Positions 1-5,583 of a stretch of 6,648 nucleotides of DNA are shown here, piece after piece. Position numbers and translations under genes: made by a program. The stretch comes from DASWVC01 sp036401335 (lineage in GTDB: Bacteria; Verrucomicrobiota; Verrucomicrobiia; Chthoniobacterales; JAFAMB01). Where the stretch lies: the NCBI GenBank assembly GCA_036401335.1, contig DASWVC010000241.1:1-6648 (forward strand), read 5' to 3'. How positions within the stretch are numbered: position 1 is the first letter of the stretch; each line of letters starts with the position of its first letter. The notes beneath the pieces were generated by a model. It saw only the letters and a program-made list of their open reading frames with translations, had not been told where the DNA came from and searched no databases.

Positions 1-96
1 ATTGCGCTCAACAGTTACCGCTGTGCAGCCGGCAAAGGAGTAGTCTGGAAAGGGCGTCGCTACCAGGTCACGGCCGAAAACGCCGGGCATGTTTAG
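1..96 (+). CDS. C-terminal tail of a probable family-2 glycosyltransferase (5' truncated)
   Basis: Frame 1 is open from the first base to a TAG at 94-96 and encodes 31 residues, including the stretch KGVVWKGRRYQV. A short basic-aromatic W-(K/R)-G-R-x-Y tail is common at the C terminus of membrane-associated family-2 glycosyltransferases (ceramide glucosyltransferase/HpnI-like and related enzymes), which transfer sugars from nucleotide-sugars to lipid or polysaccharide acceptors. That resemblance is from memory; the catalytic domain lies outside the window, so the assignment rests on the tail alone. The same-strand roadblock gene starts 45 bp downstream, so cotranscription is possible, although a -35-like TTGACA lies in the gap. 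It could also be the tail of another protein. Confidence 0.5.
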   Translation: MALNSYRCAAGKGVVWKGRRYQVTAENAGHV

Positions 97-113
97 GTTT
101 TTAAAACAATCCT

Positions 114-142
114 TTGACATGTTAGGACAGGGTCCGTTAGCA
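114..142 (+). promoter_or_regulatory. Candidate sigma70-type promoter before the roadblock gene
   Basis: A perfect -35 consensus TTGACA lies at 114-119, and 17 bp downstream is a poor -10, TTAGCA (137-142). The -10 overlaps the ATG at 142. If it is used, transcription would begin near 149 and the gene would have to start at the internal ATG at 184. Only the -35 is convincing, so this is a weak call. Confidence 0.25.
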
Positions 143-1476
143 TGCCCGCCGGCCGGACGTTCGGCTTAAAAACTGATTGGCTTATGGCCCCAAAGTTCGG
201 GAATTACCTGTTTCGAAACCTCCAAGATCAGCCTGCCGGGGACGCGGGGAGCACCCCGGAGCCGCAGCCTCTGAAAGTTCCGGACCTGGCGGACTGCGTC
301 ATTGCCTTGCGTGAAGCTGATTTTGTCTTGAACGAAGGGCTGATCCCGGCGCTGGCCTGGGATCGCCATCCCGGGCGGACGGTGGAAGTGCACCTACGGG
401 ATACTTGCGGTTTAACGGAAGGCCGGGTAACCATCCAAGCGGGCGTCCTGCGAAGGATAACCGGTGATCTGGTTCCGGCAAACATTCCCGATGAGCTTCC
501 GCTGCCGCTTTCCCTCCGGAGCGTCGTCATGCAAATCCAGCCCTACCTGGAATCGTCGAGTGGCGGCATCCCACGCCCGCCCGGTCAGGATTTTGACACA
601 CCGATCGCCCAGGTTGCCCGCGAGGATGAAGGTTTTTTCAAGCTTGAGCCCTCCAACGAACCGGCTTCAGGCAAGACGCCAATGGGCGCAACCGATGCTC
701 CGTGGCCAACGGTGCCGTTGATCCGCGAAAAATCGGAGGTTGCGTCCGAGTCGCCGGGTACGGTTGTTCATGTGCCCAGGCCGGGGTTGAAACCGCCGGA
801 ATCACAGCCGGTTGTGCTGCCTCAGCCGTCCAGCCACCCGGACCCATTTGGCAGCCTACCCGTGGTCGGACCGCCTGCGCGGCCCGCAGGTCCGGCGCTT
901 GCCCGGACCATAACGGGTACGCCGGCGGCTCCGCCCGAACCGGGCGAATCCGGCAAGAAGGCAGGGTCGGGGCCGGGCGTCTCGGTTCCGGCTGACCCGG
1001 CGGGCAAACCCGCACGGCGGGTCGCGTTTGAGCGTTTGCAAGAAGTTTTCATGACGGAAGACCTCCTGGACGTCGGGCAAGTTCTTCGGTTGATCGAAAC
1101 CTTCCCAAGAGTCGCTGGAGCCTTGGCCGTGACGGACGACGGCCAGGTGCATGGAGAAATGGCTGAAAGGCTGGGGCGACGAACCAACCTGACCCAGCCG
1201 TCTGCGCTCTTGAAGGCCGCCGGCGAATTTGCCCAGTGCCTTGGGCTCGGCCAAGCGCAGGGACTTACCCTGTTAGGAGACCAACCGGTTAGCCTGATCG
1301 GGAACGATCGCCTCTGCTTGATCGTCTTTCACGAAAGCCGGAACCTGCCTCCCGGCATGAAAGACAGGTTGGCCATGGTGGCTGCGGCGTTGCGTGACTT
1401 GTTGGTGGTTGATCCCGGTGCAGCGTCGGGGCCAGGAGCAGCCACGGGTCCAGCCAAGCGGGCAGCTTGGGCGTAA
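142..1476 (+). CDS. Roadblock/LC7-like domain protein with long Pro/Gly-rich linker
   Basis: A 444-residue predicted cytoplasmic protein with no signal peptide or membrane segment. Residues about 46-130 form a conserved-looking block that includes VPDLADCVIALREADFVL and a DELPLPLSLRSVV stretch. Residues about 165-290 are a Pro/Gly/Ala-rich, probably disordered linker. Residues about 294-430 look like a roadblock/LC7 fold: an N-terminal helix (FERLQEVFMTEDLL), then FPRVAGALAVTDDGQ (321-335), a helical segment, a strand LCLIVFHE and a final amphipathic helix. Known roadblock proteins bind and regulate small Ras-like GTPases such as MglA or act as scaffolds; no GTPase is visible in the window. 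The chosen ATG has AGGG 9 bases upstream (129-132); ATG 184 (Met15) is the alternative start. The gene is convergent with the BLUF gene, 47 bp away. The roadblock call is by pattern only; the N-terminal block is unassigned. Confidence 0.7.
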   Translation: MPAGRTFGLKTDWLMAPKFGNYLFRNLQDQPAGDAGSTPEPQPLKVPDLADCVIALREADFVLNEGLIPALAWDRHPGRTVEVHLRDTCGLTEGRVTIQAGVLRRITGDLVPANIPDELPLPLSLRSVVMQIQPYLESSSGGIPRPPGQDFDTPIAQVAREDEGFFKLEPSNEPASGKTPMGATDAPWPTVPLIREKSEVASESPGTVVHVPRPGLKPPESQPVVLPQPSSHPDPFGSLPVVGPPARPAGPALARTITGTPAAPPEPGESGKKAGSGPGVSVPADPAGKPARRVAFERLQEVFMTEDLLDVGQVLRLIETFPRVAGALAVTDDGQVHGEMAERLGRRTNLTQPSALLKAAGEFAQCLGLGQAQGLTLLGDQPVSLIGNDRLCLIVFHESRNLPPGMKDRLAMVAAALRDLLVVDPGAASGPGAATGPAKRAAWA

Positions 1477-1523
1477 ACCAAACAAACCGGTCGCGTGCAG
1501 TCGACCTCCCCCATGGCCCGAAG

Positions 1524-1943
1524 TCAGTGCAGGTTCTCTCTCAACGCCCAGAACAGTTTGAGGCATTTTGACGAATGCGCGGGAAAATCTTCCTTGGTCA
1601 GCGTCACATCCAAAATGTCACTGTATCCGGGATGGGGGCCTACTTCCTCCGAGTCGAGGCTTTGAAAGCCCATGCTCCAATGCTCAAATTCGCGGTTTTC
1701 CTGATGCCCTTGCAAGAGGGTGATCAACCCGCGGTGCCTTGAATCAATCGCAATCTTCGCGTGCAGGGTACGAACGGCCTGTTCCGGCCCTTCAATCAGC
1801 TGCATGAAATTTCCGTTTTTGTACAGCAACATGCCTGTCACCCCGAGTTTCGCGTTGTTACAGCGACTGATGTCCAGAAGCTTCAGCAACTCGCCCTTGG
1901 AGAACAAGTTCACGGCAGAACTGACGTACACCAAAAAGAACAT
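1524..1943 (-). CDS. Short BLUF-domain blue-light photoreceptor (PixD-like)
   Basis: The 139-residue protein is essentially one BLUF domain, which binds FAD non-covalently and senses blue light through rearranged hydrogen bonds around the flavin. All diagnostic residues are present: Tyr6 (FLVYVSSA), Asn30 (SRCNNAKLGVTG), Gln48 (NFMQLIEG), Trp89 and Met91 (EHWSMGF). These sit at a constant offset of two from Tyr8/Asn32/Gln50/Trp91/Met93 of cyanobacterial PixD. No EAL, GGDEF or cyclase output domain follows, only a tail of about 40 residues, so it probably signals through a partner protein. I chose ATG 1943 because the domain begins directly after it; a TTG at 1991 would add 16 residues that BLUF proteins do not have. 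No clear ribosome binding site precedes it. It lies downstream of the SnoaL-like gene on the same strand, 132 bp apart. Confidence 0.93.
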   Translation of the reverse strand: MFFLVYVSSAVNLFSKGELLKLLDISRCNNAKLGVTGMLLYKNGNFMQLIEGPEQAVRTLHAKIAIDSRHRGLITLLQGHQENREFEHWSMGFQSLDSEEVGPHPGYSDILDVTLTKEDFPAHSSKCLKLFWALRENLH

Positions 1944-1948
1944 TATTG

Positions 1949-1977
1949 AAATTACAAAAAATGCTCTGCGTTCGCAA
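1949..1977 (-). promoter_or_regulatory. Candidate promoter directly upstream of the BLUF gene
   Basis: Read on the minus strand, TTGCGA (1977-1972) and TAATTT (1954-1949) are separated by exactly 17 bp in a locally AT-rich stretch. The -10 ends only 5 bases before the ATG, so the transcript would be leaderless or nearly so, which fits the missing Shine-Dalgarno sequence. Both hexamers are imperfect (4/6 and 3/6 to consensus). Confidence 0.22.
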
Positions 1978-2075
1978 CTACCTTCGATCAATATTGTTCA
2001 ATCGGTGCATTTACCGTTGATGCCGGCCAGCGCAGCCCTGCCGTTTACGGGCAACGCCCAATGAGAGACGGGTCA

Positions 2076-2462
2076 TTACCCCTTCTTGCCCAACGGGGTA
2101 AAGGCTGCCGAATCGTAATAAGTGCGAAATTTCGCGACCTTGCCGCCCTCCTTTTCGATCACGCTCACGCCTTTGTATTGCACGGGCTCACCGCTGTTGA
2201 GCTTACCCTGGGAGGTCCATTCCAACACGATGTCCTGGTCCGTTTCCGAGGTGTGGAAAAATCTGGACCGGATTTCTTCAAAAACGTGAAGGTACTGCTC
2301 CCAGAACTGCTGAGCGCCTGACCGGCCTTCCAGGGGCTCGCTCATTGCCAGATTGGTGAGGCTGCAGTCGTCTGAAAAGAGCTCAACTAAGGATTGAACG
2401 TCATGCGTCTCCTCAACCTTTTGGAGCGCAGCCATAAAAGTTTGTGCGTTAAGGTCATTCAT
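2076..2462 (-). CDS. SnoaL-like (NTF2-fold) domain protein
   Basis: A 128-residue protein matching the NTF2-like/SnoaL-like pattern: an N-terminal helix (residues 5-30), FSDDCSLTNL, a GRSGAQQFWEQYLHVFEEI helix, strands with QDIVLEWTSQGKL, and the characteristic closing strands around YKGVSVIEKEGGKVAKFRTYYD. This fold forms a cone-shaped pocket and is used by small-molecule isomerases, cyclases and hydrolases and by many proteins of unknown function; members of this length often form dimers. The substrate cannot be read from the sequence. ATG 2462 fits the family N terminus; the nearest purine-rich stretch (GGAGAAG) is farther upstream than usual. The gene is divergent from the metalloprotease gene and lies upstream of the BLUF gene in the same direction. 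Confidence 0.85.
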   Translation of the reverse strand: MNDLNAQTFMAALQKVEETHDVQSLVELFSDDCSLTNLAMSEPLEGRSGAQQFWEQYLHVFEEIRSRFFHTSETDQDIVLEWTSQGKLNSGEPVQYKGVSVIEKEGGKVAKFRTYYDSAAFTPLGKKG

Positions 2463-2482
2463 GATTTCCGGCCATCTTCTCC

Positions 2483-2488
2483 TACAAT
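2483..2488 (+). promoter_or_regulatory. Possible -10 element in the divergent SnoaL/metalloprotease spacer
   Basis: TACAAT matches the -10 consensus at 5 of 6 positions on the plus strand, and the opposite strand reads TATTGT over nearly the same bases. The 96-bp spacer between the divergent starts (2463-2558) could therefore hold overlapping divergent promoters. No good -35 is visible at proper spacing in either direction. Confidence 0.2.
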
Positions 2489-2558
2489 ACGATGGATGCT
2501 GCGTTCCAGACTCGCTTGTTGCCCTTCACCGGCAAGGGCGCGGATTGACGATCGCACA

Positions 2559-3455
2559 ATGGATTTGTGGGTGCCCGGACCGGTAAACCCACAGCGTTTT
2601 TTCATTGCCCTGACGGGTTTCCTCGTCGCACTGCTTTCGACCACGACCGCTCGGGAAACTCAATCCCTCTGGTTGCCACCGGTTTACCTGCGCCATGTGC
2701 CGGTAAAAGAGGATTGTCAGCAAACGCGTCACCGCATCGGAGCGACCCTTCAACCCAATCTTTTTTACCCGCATGGGGTGATCTTTTTCTGTCCGGAACG
2801 GGCTCGTGCCATCGATGCGGCAAATCCCGGTGCCTCGCTGTTTTTCCTCGTTCACGAGTATGGGCACCTGGCGTTGAACACTCGCGATGAAGCCGCCGCA
2901 GATGACTGGGCGGCGGGCCAACTTCAGAACGTGCCGCGCGGACCCGCGGTGCTCCGGGCGGTGGTCCGGCATTTCCTGCGGGCTGGAAGGTCCTTTGACC
3001 CGCATTACGGATCCAACCTGGAACGGGCGCGGCGGGTTGCGGTCTACGGAGGCTGGCCTCGGGCACAATGGCCGCCGGAGTTGCTCCGCTACGCCGAAAA
3101 CCGCGCGCAAACGGAGCGCAAAGGGACGACGGTGCGGCTGCTTCTGCCTGCCGGTTACCTGAATGAGGCGGAGTTGCTGCTCTCCGTCGACGAGCGGCCC
3201 GTCGGTTTTCTCTCGACTGATCCCCCCAGCGGCCGGTTGATTTGCCCGGCGTTAGGTGCCGGCCGGCATGTGCTGACGGCAACGGACGTTTGGCTGTACC
3301 ACCACGACCGTTCGGGCACAAAAAAGTCGGAAATTGCGCGCCGGCTGTCCGCTTCCTGCATCATCAATCCAACGACGTTCACAGGGCAGCTGGAGCTGAT
3401 TTTGCGGAACGACGAGAGCGGGCTCGAACTTGCCGCTGATCTGGACCCGCCGTGA
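2559..3455 (+). CDS. Exported HEYGH zinc-metalloprotease-like protein
   Basis: A 298-residue protein starting at ATG 2559. Residues 13-31 form a hydrophobic export segment (RFFIALTGFLVALLSTTTA) with a plausible cleavage after Ala31, so the protein is probably periplasmic or secreted. The sequence LVHEYGHLAL gives a zinc HExxH motif (His99, Glu100, His103), followed by DEAAADDWAA (Glu111, Asp115), which could supply the third ligand as in gluzincin-type peptidases. Cys53 and Cys78 upstream could form a disulfide. The part after about residue 195 is rich in predicted beta strands and ends in a charged tail; I do not recognise it. The frame stays open upstream to 2394, but that part overlaps the divergent SnoaL gene and hides the signal peptide, so I reject longer starts. 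There is no strong ribosome binding site. Peptidase activity is inferred from the motif; the family is not certain. Confidence 0.75.
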   Translation: MDLWVPGPVNPQRFFIALTGFLVALLSTTTARETQSLWLPPVYLRHVPVKEDCQQTRHRIGATLQPNLFYPHGVIFFCPERARAIDAANPGASLFFLVHEYGHLALNTRDEAAADDWAAGQLQNVPRGPAVLRAVVRHFLRAGRSFDPHYGSNLERARRVAVYGGWPRAQWPPELLRYAENRAQTERKGTTVRLLLPAGYLNEAELLLSVDERPVGFLSTDPPSGRLICPALGAGRHVLTATDVWLYHHDRSGTKKSEIARRLSASCIINPTTFTGQLELILRNDESGLELAADLDPP

Positions 3456-3634
3456 GCAAGTCAAGGGTGCATAGGGGTTAACTTGAGCCGGATTGGGACC
3501 TGCAAGTGCCTATACCAGTGGCCAGAAGTCTTTTCCGAAATGGGGCCGGTCGACAAGCTGAAGAAAGGGTGCGGGCAAACCCGGTCCGGTCGGGGAGCTT
3601 CTCCTCAAGCGCCCATGGCGACGTCGCCCAGCGC

Positions 3635-3656
3635 GGTCGGCCAAGGAGGGCCGACC
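3635..3656. repeat. Perfect 8-bp hairpin inside the inverted-repeat unit
   Basis: GGTCGGCC (3635-3642) and GGCCGACC (3649-3656) are exact reverse complements around the 6-base loop AAGGAG. The strong GC stem is not followed by a T-run on either strand, so it is not a classical terminator. On the plus strand the loop is purine-rich and Shine-Dalgarno-like, but no start codon follows at useful distance. Confidence 0.65.
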
Positions 3657-3701
3657 CTCCCGGAGTTCGCGTGCGGGCGCGCGACCCCACCAGCCCACCC
3701 G

Positions 3702-3717
3702 GGTTCCTTTCGGAACC
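3702..3717. repeat. Perfect 6-bp hairpin with TTTC loop
   Basis: GGTTCC (3702-3707) pairs exactly with GGAACC (3712-3717) across the four-base loop TTTC. It is the second compact stem in the interior of the 3585-3798 unit; a third, CTTGG/CCAAG, lies at 3744-3758 with loop GATCT. Confidence 0.5.
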
Positions 3718-3941
3718 GCCTTTTGACAAACGGGATAAGCCGCCTTGGGATCTCCAAGCGCGGCAGGAGGGCGCTTGAGGACAAGCTCTCCTACCGGAGA
3801 AGGCGCGACCCGGGCTGAGGAGGGCTGGCGGCCCCGCCGGCGAAAACGGGAAACGGAACAGTCAGAGCTTACGGGAGGGGGCGCAAGTTCTATCCGGCCG
3901 CTCACCTACGGTCTATGCTTTCCCGCGCCGCCCCGGGTTTT

Positions 3942-5093
3942 TCACGCGGCGAGAACCCCCCGGGAGAGTTGCCGCACCTTTTCGACCTCACGCGGGATAA
4001 TTTCCAGGGCTTGGCTGACTTCCGCCTCGGTATTGAAGCGGCCTAGCGAAAAACGCAGACTGCCGCGGGCGCGTTCAGCGCTAAAGCCCATGGCGTTCAG
4101 CACATGGGACGGTTCCAAGGCCCCGGAAGTGCAGGCTGAACCGGCTGAACAGCTGATACCCCGCTGATCCAGCACAAGCAGCATTGTCTCGGCGTCGATG
4201 CCTTCAATGGCCAGGCTGAGCGTGTTCGGCAACCGATGCTTCCGGTGACCGTTCACCGCAACGCCGGAAACCTTCTGCAGCCCGGCTTCCAGCCGGTCGC
4301 GCAGGCGGCGGACCCGGTTGGTTGCCTCCTTTGCGTGATCAACGGTCAACGCTGCCGCCGCTCCCAAGGCCACGATCGAGGCGGTGTTCTCGGTGCCGCC
4401 CCGACGCTTGAATTCCTGCCCGCCGCCGACGAGAAAAGGAGCGAAACGCACCCGCCGGTTGACGTAAAGCGCGCCGATGCCCTTAGGGGCGTGCAACTTA
4501 TGTCCAGAAAGCGATAGAAATTGGACCGGCAGCTGGGAAAGGTTGATGGGCACCTTCCCAATCGCCTGAACCGCGTCGGTGTGAAACAACGTTCGCTTTG
4601 CCCGGCAGATTTCCGCAATTTCTTCAATCGGAAACAGCACCCCGGTTTCGTTGTTGGCCCACATCAACGAAACGAGCGCAGTGTCTGGCCGAATAGCCCG
4701 TTCGACGTTCTGTGGATCGAGAAGACCGTCCTCATCGACGTCGAGAAACGTCACTTCATAACCGCGCCGGGCGAGCACGTCGGCATGTTTCATGATGGCA
4801 CTATGCTCGACCTTGCTGGTCACCAAATGCTTCCGGTCAGGGTCTGCGGTAAGGGCCGCGGCGATGGCGCTGTTGTCTGACTCGGTGCCGCAACTCGTAA
4901 AGATGATCTCCGACGGTTCACAACCGAGCAGGTCGGACACTTGGGTGCGCGCGTGACTCACTGCATGGGCTGCCGTTCTGCCCAGTCGGTAAACACTCGA
5001 GGGATTGCCGTATTCCTCCTTGAGAAAGGGCAACATGGCCTCGAAAACCTGAGGGTCGACCCTCGTCGTGGCGTTGTTGTCGAAGTAAATCAT
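3942..5093 (-). CDS. Cysteine desulfurase, NifS/IscS type (PLP-dependent)
   Basis: A 383-residue class-V aminotransferase-fold enzyme that converts L-cysteine to alanine and passes the persulfide sulfur to Fe-S cluster assembly, tRNA thiolation or cofactor synthesis in the cytoplasm. The N terminus MIYFDNNATTRVDP is typical. Visible landmarks: GNPSS (29-33), TSCGTESDN (66-74), His97 stacking on PLP (KVEHSA), NNETG (147-151), Asp173 and Gln176 (HTDAVQAIG), the Schiff-base Lys199 (SLSGHKLHAPKG), RRGGTEN (230-236) and the catalytic Cys321 in the short loop GSACTSGALEPSHVL. Length and loop match complete group-I (NifS/IscS) enzymes; whether housekeeping or specialised cannot be told, since no iscU, nifU or iscR is present. 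GAAGGG upstream supports ATG 5093. It lies 27 bp downstream of the LAB_N gene, probably in the same transcript. Confidence 0.97.
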   Translation of the reverse strand: MIYFDNNATTRVDPQVFEAMLPFLKEEYGNPSSVYRLGRTAAHAVSHARTQVSDLLGCEPSEIIFTSCGTESDNSAIAAALTADPDRKHLVTSKVEHSAIMKHADVLARRGYEVTFLDVDEDGLLDPQNVERAIRPDTALVSLMWANNETGVLFPIEEIAEICRAKRTLFHTDAVQAIGKVPINLSQLPVQFLSLSGHKLHAPKGIGALYVNRRVRFAPFLVGGGQEFKRRGGTENTASIVALGAAAALTVDHAKEATNRVRRLRDRLEAGLQKVSGVAVNGHRKHRLPNTLSLAIEGIDAETMLLVLDQRGISCSAGSACTSGALEPSHVLNAMGFSAERARGSLRFSLGRFNTEAEVSQALEIIPREVEKVRQLSRGVLAA

Positions 5094-5120
5094 CGTAGCA
5101 CCCTTCGGCCATGGGCCTGA

Positions 5121-5471
5121 CTATTTGCCAACGGTTCCCACCGGATCAACTGTCGGATTCACCTCTTCGTGCCTGCCCACAAAAACCTCACGGTATTTAA
5201 GGTACAAGTTCCGCGCGTAAAGCGGCACCGGTAAAAGGCTCTGCAGCACACCCACAGAATCGCGTTTGTAGATTGCAAAGTAGCTCAACAGCAACAAGCT
5301 TCCCAGTAAACTCGCCTCCCAGAAACCAAACGGGATAATGCTTTTCTGGGCCTTCTCCGACGCTATCCATTGGAGGACAAACCGAAGCCCGAAAATCACA
5401 CTTCCGCTGAGTCCCACGATTTTCCAGGGATGCAGTTGGATAAAGCCAACAATGCCGGCGCACCAGTTCAT
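5121..5471 (-). CDS. Lipid-A-disaccharide-synthase N-terminal-domain (LAB_N) membrane protein
   Basis: A 116-residue protein with about three membrane helices (roughly 16-36, 48-68, 73-93) and a soluble C-terminal tail. The LAB_N signature is clear: Arg30 and Gln34-Trp35 in FGLRFVLQW, Ser38-Glu39, Pro47, Phe50-Trp51 in FGFWEASLLGS, Tyr64 and the closing YARNLYL (85-91). This domain is found fused to LpxB in some bacteria or as a stand-alone small inner-membrane protein; the stand-alone form has no firmly established reaction as far as I know and is thought to act with envelope lipid or polyprenyl-linked sugar metabolism. Cysteine desulfurase follows 27 bp downstream. No good ribosome binding site precedes ATG 5471. 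A terminator-like hairpin lies between it and DUF983, so it may have its own promoter. Confidence 0.9.
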   Translation of the reverse strand: MNWCAGIVGFIQLHPWKIVGLSGSVIFGLRFVLQWIASEKAQKSIIPFGFWEASLLGSLLLLSYFAIYKRDSVGVLQSLLPVPLYARNLYLKYREVFVGRHEEVNPTVDPVGTVGK

Positions 5472-5524
5472 CGAGAGGCTATCGCACCAATGGAGGAGGG
5501 CTGCAAGGTGCGGGCCGAGAAAGC

Positions 5525-5580
5525 AAAACGGGCTTTTTGTCCCCTAGTTTAAGAAGGCAAGGCAACGGGGGAGAAAGCCC
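5525..5580 (-). terminator. Terminator- or attenuator-like hairpin between DUF983 and LAB_N
   Basis: Read on the minus strand, GGGCTTT (5580-5574) pairs with AAAGCCC (5536-5530). A second inner stem of four G-C pairs (5570-5567 with 5544-5541) sits beyond a small internal loop. A short T-run (TTTT, 5528-5525) follows after one base. The inner loop is long (about 22 bases) and the T-run short, so termination is probably partial if real. It would separate DUF983 from the LAB_N-desulfurase pair. Confidence 0.35.
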
Positions 5581-5583
5581 AAT

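Larger units (their letters stand above)
3585..3798. repeat. 214-bp unit bounded by 30-bp imperfect inverted repeats (MITE-like or structured RNA)
   Basis: The left arm 3585-3614 and the reverse complement of the right arm 3769-3798 match at 27 of 30 positions, sharing TCCTCAAGCGCCC at the inner side and TCCGGT at the outer ends. One of the three differences would still pair as G-U in RNA. The 154-bp interior carries further perfect hairpins. Such a layout fits a miniature inverted-repeat element, two facing copies of an interspersed palindromic repeat, or a structured transcript or bidirectional terminator between convergent genes. No clean target-site duplication is seen; ACCCGG occurs at 3579-3584 just outside the left arm and at 3808-3813, nine bases beyond the right arm. 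No transposase is present. Confidence 0.6.
3456..3941. other. 486-bp gene-free stretch between convergent genes
   Basis: No convincing gene lies here: the open frames are Arg/Pro/Gly-rich translations of GC-rich repeats without family features or ribosome binding sites. The main content is the inverted-repeat unit at 3585-3798 and its hairpins. Outside it, 3827-3838 can form a small GC hairpin (GGCGGCCCCGCC). No canonical hairpin-plus-T-run terminator is visible for either flanking gene. Confidence 0.7.

Noticed and set aside
702..1254. Long overlapping open frames on both strands across the roadblock gene linker
   Set aside because: GC-rich DNA lacks stops in several frames; the translations show no recognisable domain, while the 142-1476 frame has a coherent C-terminal domain.
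1944..1991. TTG start adding 16 residues to the BLUF protein
   Set aside because: BLUF domains begin within a few residues of the conserved Tyr; ATG 1943 gives exactly that, and the extension overlaps the candidate promoter.
2041..2050. Perfect palindrome CCGTTTACGG between the SnoaL and BLUF genes
   Set aside because: Its two-base centre leaves no room for a hairpin loop, no T-run follows, and a 10-bp palindrome alone is weak evidence for an operator.
2394..2558. Upstream extension of the metalloprotease reading frame
   Set aside because: It overlaps the divergent SnoaL gene in antisense, has no family features, and would bury the signal peptide that starts after ATG 2559.
3617..3628. 12-bp palindrome GGCGACGTCGCC
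   Set aside because: Plausible by chance in GC-rich DNA; it lies inside the inverted-repeat unit and has no loop, so it is not listed separately.
3483..3905. Several overlapping open frames on both strands in the 3456-3941 gap
   Set aside because: They are Arg/Pro/Gly-rich readings of the GC-rich inverted-repeat unit, with no family motif, no ribosome binding site and mutual overlap.
3456..3941. Known structural RNA (tmRNA, RNase P RNA, SRP RNA, 6S RNA) in the gene-free stretch
   Set aside because: I saw none of the conserved core sequences of the first three, and the multi-hairpin layout differs from the single long bulged stem of 6S RNA.
3820..3941. Rho-independent terminator after the cysteine desulfurase gene
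   Set aside because: GC-rich hairpins exist here on the minus strand, but none is followed by a T-run.
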